Numbered from the stretch's first letter, positions 37,696 through 46,923 are shown. The stretch is 64,000 nucleotides of DNA from Gammaproteobacteria bacterium 45_16_T64 (GCA_002162955.1 MABD01000018.1:62001-126000), one strand, 5' to 3'. Translations and numbers: made by a program. The notes: generated by a model not told the origin, from the letters alone.

Positions 37696-39411
37696 TTAAT
37701 TAGCTGGAACCGCCCACTGTGCCGGCGCGGCTTGTTTATCAAACAATGCCATCTTAGCCATCTTGAAACCCTGCAGCCCCATAATCTGACCCGCGGTTAG
37801 AAAGCCCGCAATCATTGCACCAACGACACCACAGGACAACACGTCCTGGCCCGTCAAATACAACCCAGGAATGGTGGATTTTGGCTGCAGCCATTCTTGC
37901 TTGAAACGATTAACATCATGGTTCAACCCGTAGAGCTCTCCCTTCGGGTAATAGCAAAAATAATCCGTTGATAACGGCGTCGATGTTTCATAATAATCAA
38001 CCTTGCCGCGTAGGTGAGGCATTTTTTCATACAGGGCTTCCAGCATTCGCTGCGCAAAGTATTCCTTTAGCTCTTCATAATCATCACCACGTTTACCCCA
38101 TGTTTCATCTTTCCACTTTTCAAATATTTCATAGGGCGTTGGCGCAACAATTTCGATAGTCGAGCGATCAGGGTACTTGCCATTAAAGCTAGGATCTTTG
38201 GCCGATGGGAATGATACATAAACAACAGGAAATGGATTTTTGTAATCCTTTAAGAACGCTTCTGTATTTTCATCGTGCTTCTCATCCGCATACATCCAAA
38301 AGTTGGTTGTCGGCAAATTATGGGATTTGGAATCGCCTTTCAGGCCAATATACATCCCCAAGTGAGCGTAAGATGGAGACACTTTTTTGAGTTTTTTGTC
38401 ATAGCCATGCTTACGACTTACCGCTTCTGGTAGTAATCGTTGATAGGTATTAAATACCCCCGCATTACTAATGACCAAAGGTGAACGAATGTTAGTGCCA
38501 TCTTTCATTCGTACTCCTACAGCCTTACCTTTCTCTATGAGAATATCTTCTACCGACGCGTAAGTAAATACCTCACCACCACTGGCTTGAATCACAGGGA
38601 TAATCGTCTCGGCCATTTTTGATGCGCCACCGATAGGATAATAGCCACCGTTAAAGTAGTGTTTAGCAATCAACGAGTGAATCAAGAAGGATGATTGTTT
38701 GGGAGTTACGCCACAATCCCCCCACTGCCCAGTCAACACGGCAATCAACTTTTCATTGGACGTCAATTCTCGTAATACCTCGTAGGTATTACGATTAAAA
38801 TAATCAGGCACTAAACGATCGGTTGCCAACGACAATGCTTTTTGCTGCCAGGGCTTAAACAGCTTACCCATGGTATACCAGCGCATCCCCTTGTTCGCTT
38901 CATCAACCATGGTCACATATTTATCAATCACGGCACTCTCTTCAGGGAAATGGCGCTTAAGCTCATTTTTAAAGTTCTCTTTGCCTTTTACAAAGTTAAA
39001 CACTTCGTCCCCTAAAAAAATACGATCATAGTTATCATCCATAGCAGCCCATTCCAGCTTGCCATCAGTGACAAAATCAAACAGCTTTCGCCCCATCGTG
39101 GGATACCCCATATCCCCAATGTAATGCACACCCACATCCCACTCGTAACCATTTCGAGAGTAACTATGGGTATAGCCACCTGCAGTATAATGCTGCTCTA
39201 GCACCAATACTTTTTTTCCCATTTTAGACATCGACGCAGCCGTTGTTAGCCCGCCAATTCCCGATCCAATCACGATGGCATCATATCCCCCCTCTAAACG
39301 AGAAGGTCGGTATCGTCGGCCAATCCGGATAGTGCTTGGGGCTAAACCTGACTTTTTTTCAGTTTTCTTCTTATTTTTTTTCTCGGGTTTCGCTGCTGCG
39401 GACTCTGTCAT
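37696..39411 (-). CDS. FAD-dependent oxidoreductase, phytoene desaturase/retinol saturase-like
   Basis: The protein has about 571 residues. A Lys-rich N-terminal tail (KPEKKNKKKTEKK) precedes the dinucleotide fold (AIVIGSGIGGLTTAA). The sequence continues LEQHYTAGGYTHSY and DVGVHYIGDMG, and ends with the second FAD motif GLYLTGQDVLSCGVVGAMIAG. This pattern fits carotenoid isomerase/retinol saturase-type enzymes acting on polyunsaturated or isoprenoid chains. The start is placed at the ATG 39411, with AGGAGA six bases before it, rather than the ATG at 39444. It diverges from a PadR regulator. No carotenoid synthesis gene is nearby, so the substrate is unknown. Confidence 0.85.
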   Translation of the reverse strand: MTESAAAKPEKKNKKKTEKKSGLAPSTIRIGRRYRPSRLEGGYDAIVIGSGIGGLTTAASMSKMGKKVLVLEQHYTAGGYTHSYSRNGYEWDVGVHYIGDMGYPTMGRKLFDFVTDGKLEWAAMDDNYDRIFLGDEVFNFVKGKENFKNELKRHFPEESAVIDKYVTMVDEANKGMRWYTMGKLFKPWQQKALSLATDRLVPDYFNRNTYEVLRELTSNEKLIAVLTGQWGDCGVTPKQSSFLIHSLIAKHYFNGGYYPIGGASKMAETIIPVIQASGGEVFTYASVEDILIEKGKAVGVRMKDGTNIRSPLVISNAGVFNTYQRLLPEAVSRKHGYDKKLKKVSPSYAHLGMYIGLKGDSKSHNLPTTNFWMYADEKHDENTEAFLKDYKNPFPVVYVSFPSAKDPSFNGKYPDRSTIEIVAPTPYEIFEKWKDETWGKRGDDYEELKEYFAQRMLEALYEKMPHLRGKVDYYETSTPLSTDYFCYYPKGELYGLNHDVNRFKQEWLQPKSTIPGLYLTGQDVLSCGVVGAMIAGFLTAGQIMGLQGFKMAKMALFDKQAAPAQWAVPAN

Positions 39412-39481
39412 CATGCCTCTCCTAATCAACCTACTATGATTCAACCATTAACGGCTACCGCCATTAGAACAGAACCAGTCT

Positions 39482-39501
39482 ATATTCACCTTTATGAATA
39501 T
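39482..39501. promoter_or_regulatory. dyad in the FAD oxidoreductase/PadR intergenic region
   Basis: ATATTCA (39482-39488) and TGAATAT (39495-39501) form a perfect 7-bp dyad with a 6-base spacer, 70 bases before each gene start. Its size and AT-rich character fit a binding site for a dimeric winged-helix regulator such as the adjacent PadR protein. Confidence 0.5.
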
Positions 39502-39572
39502 GCAACAAATTGAAGAAGAGTGGCCTAATTTCAGTTACACTTGCCCTTGCTCCCATACATATAAGGAAAACT

Positions 39573-40112
39573 ATGTCTCTTAGGCACGCCATATTGGCCA
39601 TGCTCGATATTGAAAAAGGCTCAGGCTACGACCTGGTTAAGCGCTTTGATCAATCTGTTAGTTATTTCTGGGCAGCCCCCTACCAGCAAATTTATAGGGA
39701 ATTACAAAAGCTGGAGGCATCAGGTTTTCTCAACTCTGTCGCGGTAGTGCAACAAGGAAAACCCGATAAGAAAGTGTACGATGTCACTGAGGGTGGCGTA
39801 AATGAGCTGAAGGCATGGCTTGAAAAGCCCGCTAAGGCGATGAAGATAAAAGAACCTCTGCTCATAAAAATCTACGCGGGAGACTTGGCTGACAAGGGTG
39901 CACTACTTGAGGAGATACAGCAGCATAAGAATGATCATGCAGAAACACTCCTGCAATACAAAGAAGTCAGCCAACTGTTGTCATCATTAGAGGAACCGCT
40001 ACGAACAAAATACTTTTTACCTCATCAGACCCTAAAACTAGGGATAAAGATTGAAGAGTCTTGGCTAGAATGGGCAGAAGAAATCCTAGAAACCCTTCAA
40101 GACATGGCATAA
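39573..40112 (+). CDS. PadR-family transcriptional regulator
   Basis: The 179-residue protein has the PadR winged helix at its N-terminus (LRHAILAMLDIEKGSGYDL) and IYRELQKLEASGFL as the recognition region. A C-terminal coiled dimerisation domain (Vir-type) follows. The start is the ATG 39573, after AAGGAAAACT; the frame is open upstream to 39510 but without homology. It diverges from the FAD oxidoreductase with a dyad between, so it probably controls that gene. PadR proteins often respond to phenolic or hydrophobic ligands. Confidence 0.9.
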   Translation: MSLRHAILAMLDIEKGSGYDLVKRFDQSVSYFWAAPYQQIYRELQKLEASGFLNSVAVVQQGKPDKKVYDVTEGGVNELKAWLEKPAKAMKIKEPLLIKIYAGDLADKGALLEEIQQHKNDHAETLLQYKEVSQLLSSLEEPLRTKYFLPHQTLKLGIKIEESWLEWAEEILETLQDMA

Positions 40113-40146
40113 ATCACATTCATAGTTAAGCCTTATTTCTTCCCTA

Positions 40147-40216
40147 TTTACTCCTTAATTGCTTCCTACAATGGATCCTACGTTAAACAGTGGGAAGCAA
40201 ACCACCAAGGAGTAAA
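40147..40216 (+). promoter_or_regulatory. long leader hairpin occluding the Spy-like gene start
   Basis: TTTACTCCTT (40147-40156) is the exact complement of AAGGAGTAAA (40207-40216), which contains the Shine-Dalgarno AAGGAG and the first base of the ATG at 40216. Just inside, TTGCTTCC (40159-40166) pairs with GGAAGCAA (40193-40200), extended by three more pairs including a wobble. The two stems stack across a small internal loop. The whole translation start would be paired in the folded mRNA. Confidence 0.6.
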
Positions 40217-40218
40217 TG

Positions 40219-40689
40219 ATGTCGCATACTGAATCAAACCTCACCCCAAACAGCCCATTTAAGGCTGCAGTATTTATGATCATCGCCGTGTTTATCAGCG
40301 CTATCGGCTTGTTCGCAGCAGCCACAACCTACGGTAACGCAGAAGACGGATATCAGCCAAAACCCCACCGAGGGCCTGATTTTTCCGCTATAGCCGATCA
40401 ATTGAGCCTTACCGACGAACAGCTTGAACAACTTGAAGTCACCTTAAAATCACACCATGAAAGTCGCAGAGAATCCCACAAGGAACTCAGACAAAAACAT
40501 GACATGGAACGCAAAGAAGCTATGACCAATCACAAAGGTGCACTGGATCAACAGCTCGCAAACTTCCTATCGGCAGCTCAACTCGACGACCTACATACAA
40601 TGTTGGAAAAAAACAAACCTCGTCGAATCTGCCATAAACCCAGCCACAAGCAAGACAAACTACATTCAGCGAGGCATTCAGAATCATAA
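40219..40689 (+). CDS. Spy/CpxP-like periplasmic protein
   Basis: The protein has about 156 residues. A single N-terminal hydrophobic helix (about 14-38) acts as anchor or signal. A helical, charged domain follows with one clear LTxxQ motif (LTDEQLEQLE) and a second looser one (LSAAQLDDL), the hallmark of Spy/CpxP envelope chaperone-like proteins. The tail is unusually rich in His and Lys. ATGs occur at 40216 and 40219; AAGGAG gives better spacing to the second. Its start region is sequestered in a hairpin. A BaeSR-like pair lies 2.5 kb upstream. A chaperone or metal-binding role is inferred. Confidence 0.72.
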   Translation: MSHTESNLTPNSPFKAAVFMIIAVFISAIGLFAAATTYGNAEDGYQPKPHRGPDFSAIADQLSLTDEQLEQLEVTLKSHHESRRESHKELRQKHDMERKEAMTNHKGALDQQLANFLSAAQLDDLHTMLEKNKPRRICHKPSHKQDKLHSARHSES

Positions 40690-40752
40690 ATGCCTCTTGA
40701 TCGATGAATAGGTTCTCTTTAGAGTGACATTGACATAAAGGGAGCCACACTC

Positions 40753-41679
40753 ATGAGCAACGTCGTACGCACACCCGAAGAGCGCTTTAACAAGTTACCC
40801 AATTATTCATTTTCGCCAAACTATACAGATGTCGACAATTTGCGTATGCACTATGTGGACGAAGGACCCAGCACTGCTGACCCTATCCTAATGCTGCACG
40901 GAGAACCGTCATGGTCATACCTTTACCGACACATGATCCCAGTGTGCGCTGCCGCAGGTCACCGCGTGATTGCACCTGATTTGATCGGTTTCGGAAAATC
41001 CGACAAACCCACAGATATTAACGCCTATTCTTACCAGTCCCATATGGATTGGATCACTGAATTTATAACCTCACTCGACCTTCAGAACATCACCCTAGTA
41101 TGCCAGGACTGGGGGTCATTGCTTGGGCTACGCTTAGCCGCTGAGAACAGTGATCGCTTTAAAGCCATTGTTGTTGGAAACGGCATGCTGCCCACGGGAG
41201 ACCAAGCTGCTCCTAGCGCCTTCAAAATCTGGAAGAACTTTGCGCTCCACAGCCCCTGGTTCCCCATCGCTCGTATTATCGAATTTGGTTCTTTTAAATC
41301 CCTAAGTAAAGATGAGAAGCGAGCCTATGACGCGCCATTTCCATCCGCTAAATTCAAAGCGGGAGCACGGGCATTTCCGCGCTTGGTACCAACAACGCCT
41401 ACGGACCCGGCCTCCGACGCCAACCGCGCAGCATGGAAAACGCTAGAGACTTGGGAAAAACCCTTCCTCACCACGTTCAGTAATGGAGACCCTATTACGA
41501 AAGGTGGCGACGCCTACATGCAAGGCAAAATTCCCGGCGCTAAGGGCATGAAGCATCTCACCCTAAAAGGGGGACACTTCCTGCAAGAGGATTCTGGAGC
41601 GGAGTTGGCACAGGCAATAAATTCCCTCCTTGCGTCCATACCTCAGAGCAATCACAGCGAACCCCTCACCCCAGCGTAA
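40753..41679 (+). CDS. haloalkane dehalogenase, HLD-I type
   Basis: This 308-residue alpha/beta hydrolase has the oxyanion motif LHGEPSWSYLYR and the nucleophile elbow VCQDWGSLLGL, with Asp as nucleophile where esterases have Ser. The second halide-binding Trp is in the same elbow. The catalytic His is near LKGGHFLQED. These are the marks of haloalkane dehalogenase subfamily I, which cleaves carbon-halogen bonds in haloalkanes by hydrolysis. AAAGGGAG precedes the ATG. It looks like a single-gene unit ending in a palindromic hairpin. Confidence 0.9.
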   Translation: MSNVVRTPEERFNKLPNYSFSPNYTDVDNLRMHYVDEGPSTADPILMLHGEPSWSYLYRHMIPVCAAAGHRVIAPDLIGFGKSDKPTDINAYSYQSHMDWITEFITSLDLQNITLVCQDWGSLLGLRLAAENSDRFKAIVVGNGMLPTGDQAAPSAFKIWKNFALHSPWFPIARIIEFGSFKSLSKDEKRAYDAPFPSAKFKAGARAFPRLVPTTPTDPASDANRAAWKTLETWEKPFLTTFSNGDPITKGGDAYMQGKIPGAKGMKHLTLKGGHFLQEDSGAELAQAINSLLASIPQSNHSEPLTPA

Positions 41680-41700
41680 ACCATTGAATTAAACTAACAA

Positions 41701-41721
41701 AGGCCTCCACAGTGGAGGCCT
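41701..41721. terminator. palindromic hairpin after the dehalogenase gene
   Basis: AGGCCTCCAC and GTGGAGGCCT pair around a central base, 21 bases after the stop. The stem is GC-rich; the downstream run is only TATCTATT, so it is a moderate terminator candidate on either strand. Confidence 0.6.
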
Positions 41722-41799
41722 ATCTATTCACCAGCTATCCTTATAGAACGTAGTCTTTCCTACTCACCTCGGTGAGGTTCTACTCCTAAGGATCCACAA

Positions 41800-44277
41800 T
41801 TGGTAAGCTGTTCTTTTATAAAGCAATACTCACAGATTATTGTATGTGCTATATGCTTTTTTCTTTCCGCAACATGCACCGCTAAGACGCTTAACCTTAC
41901 GCTGTCGGACGAGAGAGTTGATGCCACCCCCTATTTAACCTTGCTCGAAGACCCCACAGGCCTACTGGATTTTCAGGCTATTCAAACATCTAAAATACAA
42001 TCTCAATTTTCCCCCATATCAGGCTCCATTGGTAAGGGGTATAGCAACTCTGCGTTCTGGGTAAAGTTAGATTTATCGTACAACAGCCACACCCCATCAA
42101 TAACCGATCCCTCCTCAAATAATGCCTTACGTAGACAGACTGCTGCTTCACTAATCCCAGACAACCTCTGGTTCGTAGACGTAGGCTATCCATCGCTGGA
42201 TGACATTCGTTTTTATTTTACCGATAAAGATAATGGCACCACTGAAGTGCAATTGGGCGACTATTTGAAATTTGATGACCGCGCGATTCCTATCCCCCAC
42301 TGGGTTATCCCTATATCGTTACAAAACAATCAAGTCCATACGGTATATTTACGGGTAAAAACTGTCAGCTCTGTACGTATTCCTCTGGTAATTCGCTCGG
42401 CAACTAACACGATGTTCTTTCATCGAAATTTTCAAATGGGGTACGGATTATACTTCGGTATCATTGCCTCATTTTTTCTCTATAACTTTTTCATGTTCTT
42501 ATTTTTTCGGGATAGAAGCTATCTCTATTACGTGTGCTACGTTGCAAGCTTTGCGATGGCTGTCGCCTCTGTCATAGGCTTTGGCTATACCTACCTTTGG
42601 CCAGAAAAACCGTGGATAACCGATATTGCCATCGTCCAAAGCATCGCGCTATTTTGTATCTTTTCGCTGCTTTTTTCCCAGAGCTTTTTACATACGAAAC
42701 GCCACAGTCCGAACACCCATAAAGTTCTTTCAGCGTTAATCATACTGGGTATGTTCATATTTATACTAGGCCTATTGGTGCCTTATCAAGTTGGTGTGAA
42801 ATGTGTTGCCTTCATGTCCGTGACATCCAGCATTGCCATTCTTTGGTCTGGTTTTTTATCGCTCTTTACCGGTGTAAAGGTGGCAAAGTACTTTGTGCTC
42901 GCCTGGACCACGGTATTAATTGGAAGCGGCCTATTTGCACTAATGTCTAACGGCTTAGTACCAGCCAACTTCTTCACTCACTACGCCGTACAATTTGGAT
43001 CAGCGCTTGAAGTTATTCTTCTATCGTTTGCATTGGCCGATAGGATGCATAGGCTACAACAAGAGAAAAAACACCTCGAGCAAGAAGCCAAAGACGCATT
43101 ACAAAAAGCCAACCAAGAGCTCTGTATAGCCCTTGAAGACATTAAGAAAAGTAACCGTCTAAAAGATGATTTTCTTGCAACCATAAGCCATGAACTACGC
43201 ACACCGATGAATGGCATTGAAGGCGCGTTGGATTTAGCGCAATCTGAAAAATCCCCCGAGAAATCTATCGAGATGCTACGCATCGCCGCTCTTTCTGCAT
43301 CAAAGATGACCTCACTTGTCGATACCATACTCGAGTACTCCGAAATACAAGCGAATAAGACGCGTATCCAATTGGAATCCTGTGATGTCCAACAATTTAT
43401 TACACGGCTAGTGCAGCCAACACATCAAAGCTGCCGAGAAAAAGGCATTGCATTTTCCTACTCAATAGACGAACGCATCGCAGAAAAACTCGACATTGAT
43501 GAACGAGCCTTAGGCATTATGCTTCGACAGCTGTTGGATAACGCCGTCAAATTCACTCAGCGTGGCACCATTCAACTGCATGCTGAAATCCACACAACAA
43601 CACCCGATGTGTCTAACGCACTAACCGTTACCATTACCGATACAGGTATAGGCATTCCTGCAGATGCCATCGACGAGATATTCACCCCGTTTCACCAGCT
43701 TGATCGCTCATTTAGCCGGGGTTATGGTGGACTTGGCATTGGGCTTACTATCTGCAAAACCCTAGCGGACAAAATTGGCGGTACGCTAGAAATAGCCAGA
43801 GACCAACAGCAAGGTTCTACGTTTATTCTCAGTATCCCCTATCACCCTACGACCGTTTCAAATCAACCAATAATTAAGAAACACAAGAAAAAACCATCTA
43901 CACCTCCTGGACCCTTATCCCCCGAAACCACCATTTTAATTGTTGAAGATAACCCGGTGAACCAACAAATTCTTGTGGGTATCCTACGAAAGCTCGGGTA
44001 CGACTATCAGGTTGCAAACCACGGACAGGAAGCATTAACTGTAATACAAGAGCACACTGTTAACCTTGTACTCATGGATTGCCAAATGCCGGTAATGGAT
44101 GGCTTTGAAGCAACACAAGCCATCCGAAAGTCCAATAACAATGTGCCTATTATCGCCGTCACCGCAAACGCCATGAGTGAGGATAGAACTAAATGCCTTA
44201 AAGCAGGCATGAATGACTATGTGAAAAAACCCATTAATCGAAAGATTATCCAAGCGAAAATCAATCAATGGCTTTGA
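41800..44277 (+). CDS. hybrid histidine kinase with 7TMR-DISM sensor
   Basis: Domains in order in 825 residues: a signal peptide to about residue 27, a periplasmic 7TMR-DISMED2 beta-sandwich (about 35-200), seven transmembrane helices (about 210-400), a coiled coil rich in Glu/Lys, HisKA with His464 (TISHELRTPMNG), HATPase_c (GIGIPADAIDEIF, GLGIGLTIC) and a receiver with Asp760 (LVLMDCQMPVMDG). The start is TTG 41800 with AAGGA seven bases upstream. DISMED2 domains are thought to bind carbohydrate-like ligands. No partner phosphotransfer protein or separate regulator lies beside it. Confidence 0.92.
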   Translation: MVSCSFIKQYSQIIVCAICFFLSATCTAKTLNLTLSDERVDATPYLTLLEDPTGLLDFQAIQTSKIQSQFSPISGSIGKGYSNSAFWVKLDLSYNSHTPSITDPSSNNALRRQTAASLIPDNLWFVDVGYPSLDDIRFYFTDKDNGTTEVQLGDYLKFDDRAIPIPHWVIPISLQNNQVHTVYLRVKTVSSVRIPLVIRSATNTMFFHRNFQMGYGLYFGIIASFFLYNFFMFLFFRDRSYLYYVCYVASFAMAVASVIGFGYTYLWPEKPWITDIAIVQSIALFCIFSLLFSQSFLHTKRHSPNTHKVLSALIILGMFIFILGLLVPYQVGVKCVAFMSVTSSIAILWSGFLSLFTGVKVAKYFVLAWTTVLIGSGLFALMSNGLVPANFFTHYAVQFGSALEVILLSFALADRMHRLQQEKKHLEQEAKDALQKANQELCIALEDIKKSNRLKDDFLATISHELRTPMNGIEGALDLAQSEKSPEKSIEMLRIAALSASKMTSLVDTILEYSEIQANKTRIQLESCDVQQFITRLVQPTHQSCREKGIAFSYSIDERIAEKLDIDERALGIMLRQLLDNAVKFTQRGTIQLHAEIHTTTPDVSNALTVTITDTGIGIPADAIDEIFTPFHQLDRSFSRGYGGLGIGLTICKTLADKIGGTLEIARDQQQGSTFILSIPYHPTTVSNQPIIKKHKKKPSTPPGPLSPETTILIVEDNPVNQQILVGILRKLGYDYQVANHGQEALTVIQEHTVNLVLMDCQMPVMDGFEATQAIRKSNNNVPIIAVTANAMSEDRTKCLKAGMNDYVKKPINRKIIQAKINQWL

Positions 44278-44430
44278 CAGATCCCATCAGTATTTTTCCA
44301 TATTGATAAATAGTTTACAGTTCTGCATCAACAAACTCACTGGTCACCAATTACTACAATATCTTTCTATTTCCTTAGGTTAAACTTCCGCCAATTCAAG
44401 GATACCCTCAGACATAGGAGATAGACTCAC

Positions 44431-45555
44431 GTGAAACCCCAAGGGAAATACACTGCATTGTTAGCGGCGGTACTAGCTGTACTGCTACTCACTGGTTGTA
44501 AAACGGAATACCCTGAGTTAGAACAAGATTCAGCCGAAGATGTTGCAGAATACCGTCGCTATTACCAACAGGAAGTTCTGCCCTACTTTAACAGCCAGGG
44601 AGAATTTGGGTTCTTCGAGGGCGTAGAAAGCGTAGATATCTCCTATGCCAAATTCGAAGTAGAGAATGGAAATGGCGCTCTCGTCATTCTTCACGGATTA
44701 AATGAAACCTATATCAAATACGCTGAACTCATCTACGATTTAAGAGACCTTGGACTATCCGTCTATATAATGGAACACCGAGGACACGGCAATTCCGATC
44801 GTATTTTAAATGATAACGAGCAAGAACAGCGTAAGATCTACATCAAGTCCTTTGACAATTACGTGACCGACGCAAAGATATTCCTAGACACTGTGGTCAA
44901 CGCAACGCCACACGAAAAGCACTTTATCTTTGCTCATTCTGTTGGTGGGAATGTTGCTGCTCAATTACTGGAGCAATACCCCAATGCTTTCGACGCCGCC
45001 GTGCTTTCCTCCCCTATGATGGAGGTACTAACAACTCACCCAACAAAGGTTAATGAAAGTCTAGGCTACGCGATATCAAAGGTTTTCGTTGGATTAGGTT
45101 TAGGTAAGTCCTACTCTCTGGATATGCAAGAGCCTGAGGTAATCATCGATGCGAGTGACCCTGAAAAGTTTGAAGCGGAGTTATTATCCAAGAGCTGGAA
45201 GCGTTGGAGCGTATACAATGAAGTCATTGAACTTAACCCACACCTTATCGCTGGAGGCCCAGGCGCAACATGGGGAATCAGTAATAATTTTGCAAAACAA
45301 GCTTACGAGGCAACGTACAAAGCCCGTAGCGCAAACGAAGCTTCAAAGATCATCACCCCGATATTGATGTTTCAGTCCGGCGATGATTGGATAGTAGGCA
45401 CGAAGGGCATGAATACGTTCAAAAACAATGCCGTGAATGCAGCCAGCTTTGACACCATCGTTTTTCCTGATGCTTATCATGAATCCTACATGGAGAGAGA
45501 TGACATCAGAGATACTGTTATCAGCGAGACAAAGCTGTTCTTAGGAGCTTTCTAA
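44431..45555 (+). CDS. serine hydrolase lipoprotein (S33/lysophospholipase-like)
   Basis: The 374-residue precursor has a lipobox LLLTGC. The alpha/beta-hydrolase core shows VILHGLNETYIKY, the MEHRGHGNSDR loop and the nucleophile elbow FAHSVGGNVAA (Ala in place of the usual first Gly). The acid lies near FQSGDDWIVG and the histidine near DAYHESYMERDD. The cap pattern fits monoacylglycerol lipase or lysophospholipase L2 (PldB-like). Lipid anchoring puts it in the envelope. The start is GTG 44431, preceded by TAGGAG. Substrate is inferred only at family level. Confidence 0.85.
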   Translation: MKPQGKYTALLAAVLAVLLLTGCKTEYPELEQDSAEDVAEYRRYYQQEVLPYFNSQGEFGFFEGVESVDISYAKFEVENGNGALVILHGLNETYIKYAELIYDLRDLGLSVYIMEHRGHGNSDRILNDNEQEQRKIYIKSFDNYVTDAKIFLDTVVNATPHEKHFIFAHSVGGNVAAQLLEQYPNAFDAAVLSSPMMEVLTTHPTKVNESLGYAISKVFVGLGLGKSYSLDMQEPEVIIDASDPEKFEAELLSKSWKRWSVYNEVIELNPHLIAGGPGATWGISNNFAKQAYEATYKARSANEASKIITPILMFQSGDDWIVGTKGMNTFKNNAVNAASFDTIVFPDAYHESYMERDDIRDTVISETKLFLGAF

Positions 45556-45582
45556 CGGAGCACAATTCCCCTACCGCTCAAG

Positions 45583-45619
45583 GGATCATCAAGTGCCTTC
45601 ACCAGGGACTTGATGATCC
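45583..45619 (+). terminator. hairpin after the serine hydrolase gene
   Basis: A perfect 12-bp stem (45583-45594 with 45608-45619) has a 13-base loop, 28 bases after the stop. The following CTTCTTTA is only weakly T-rich. Confidence 0.55.
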
Positions 45620-45713
45620 TGCCTTCTTTAGGGAAATCAACATAATAGGCCCATATTTTAAATTTAAGGCCTTGCTATCCGTTGCCGCTTACGAATACAA
45701 TAGCCTCCTCTGC

Positions 45714-45790
45714 GGGCTTGTAGCTCAACTGGATAGAGTAGCGGCCTTCGAAGCCGTTGGTTGCAGGTTCGAATCCTGCCAGGCCCGCCA
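45714..45790 (+). tRNA. tRNA-Arg (anticodon TCG)
   Basis: This is a 77-base cloverleaf. The acceptor GGGCTTG pairs with CAGGCCC with one G-T pair. The D-stem is GCTC/GAGT, and the anticodon stem GCGGC/GCCGT holds the loop CTTCGAA, giving anticodon TCG, which reads CGA. The variable loop has five bases. The T-arm is GCAGG-TTCGAAT-CCTGC, the discriminator is G, and CCA is encoded at 45788-45790. No second tRNA follows. Confidence 0.95.
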
Positions 45791-45812
45791 TATTTTCCGC
45801 AGACCCCTTGTA

Positions 45813-46184
45813 TTACCCTCCAGCTTTTATTCTATCTTCCACTTTATCTATTAGCGTTTTTGCAAAATCATCGACGTTCGGCGCTAGAATTCTCACTCCC
45901 AAATTCAAAAATAGCTTTACGAACCCTGCTCCCCAAAAAAACAGCACAATTGTAAAGAATATTGCTGACGCAGAAAATATACCCACCGGCATAACAATAT
46001 TCCCTTGGGAGGTTTTCATCGTTCTATCAGCTTCGGGGATTTCCACAAGGTAGGCGTGCAAAGGATTCGCAGTGGGTGCCTGCACAAACTCAAAAGCCCC
46101 TTTACCTAGCGCAGCAATCCCCACGAACCCTAGCAATATGAAAAAATAACCCAATAATCGACGCACCATAGCTCCCAACCTCAT
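45813..46184 (-). CDS. small inner-membrane protein, unknown
   Basis: The 123-residue protein has two hydrophobic helices: one near residues 12-30 (FFILLGFVGIAALG) and one near 68-93 (FSASAIFFTIVLFFWGAGF). The loop between them contains EIPEADRTMKTSQGNIVMP. It ends in a charged helix. I recognise no family. A second ATG five codons in is an equally good start. It lies convergent to the tRNA gene, on the opposite strand. Confidence 0.6.
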   Translation of the reverse strand: MRLGAMVRRLLGYFFILLGFVGIAALGKGAFEFVQAPTANPLHAYLVEIPEADRTMKTSQGNIVMPVGIFSASAIFFTIVLFFWGAGFVKLFLNLGVRILAPNVDDFAKTLIDKVEDRIKAGG

Positions 46185-46383
46185 TGTTGATTGTTTTTTG
46201 GCTATGGTAGCGTAATTCTCAATTGCACGTTACTACCCAACCAGCAATCCCACAGAAAAAAGTACCTAGTCCATTTGGCCTTGATATTTTATCTTGGTTG
46301 GTGTCAAACTTCTGTGAAGCAGGGTAAAACACCGGCGACATACTAATAAAACTATAAGAAAAACCGTATTTTTGGGAGACAAC

Positions 46384-46911
46384 ATGCGTTCACTATCAAC
46401 TGTATTATGTGGCTTATGGCTATTCTTGGGAGTCTCAATCGCGTCAGCGGAAGAGCCCACGTTACAAGAGATGCTACCGGCCTATGCCAAGGTGTTTTCA
46501 GGTAATGGCAAGGCTCCGTTTCAAATCCCACATAAACACCTGCTTGATATAACAAAATTAGATGGCTCTATTGCCAGCCTAACAACGGTAGATGCATATT
46601 TAGCCAAACTCACACAGGCGGATGTAGCGCTATCGATAAAAGAGATTTCGATGGTCTCATTACTGGCAGGGTCCTATGTAGGAGAGGTCATCATCAAGGC
46701 CTCCAATAAAGGCCACCACTGGGTTCCTTTCAGCGAATATGTAAAAACTCACCCCACGACACAACGAACCGACCCCGGCAACGTGTACACCGAATATTTA
46801 TTAGTCAGCAAAGGAGAGGCATTCACCACACCGATCAACGATGTGGCGCACCTGTTAGATTCAGGAAAAGTGTTTAACGTCGCGGCCTTCGCCACTGCCC
46901 AGCTAAAGTAG
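46384..46911 (+). CDS. secreted protein of unknown function
   Basis: The 175-residue precursor has a clear signal peptide cut near ASAEEPT. The mature part has no motif I recognise; it contains LQEMLPAYAKVFSG and HHWVPFSEYVKTHP and no cysteines. The ATG at 46384 follows GGGAGACAAC; an upstream TTG in frame is not needed. It is a stand-alone gene between two leftward genes. Confidence 0.65.
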   Translation: MRSLSTVLCGLWLFLGVSIASAEEPTLQEMLPAYAKVFSGNGKAPFQIPHKHLLDITKLDGSIASLTTVDAYLAKLTQADVALSIKEISMVSLLAGSYVGEVIIKASNKGHHWVPFSEYVKTHPTTQRTDPGNVYTEYLLVSKGEAFTTPINDVAHLLDSGKVFNVAAFATAQLK

Positions 46912-46923
46912 CTATCACACTGC

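Noticed and set aside
40520-40750. reverse 76-codon frame over the Spy-like gene end
   Set aside because: It has no ribosome site or homology; it is antisense to the His/Lys-rich tail.
45714-45790. tRNA-Arg as an integration site for the type VI region
   Set aside because: No second copy of the tRNA 3' end and no integrase are seen in the window; several ordinary genes lie between.
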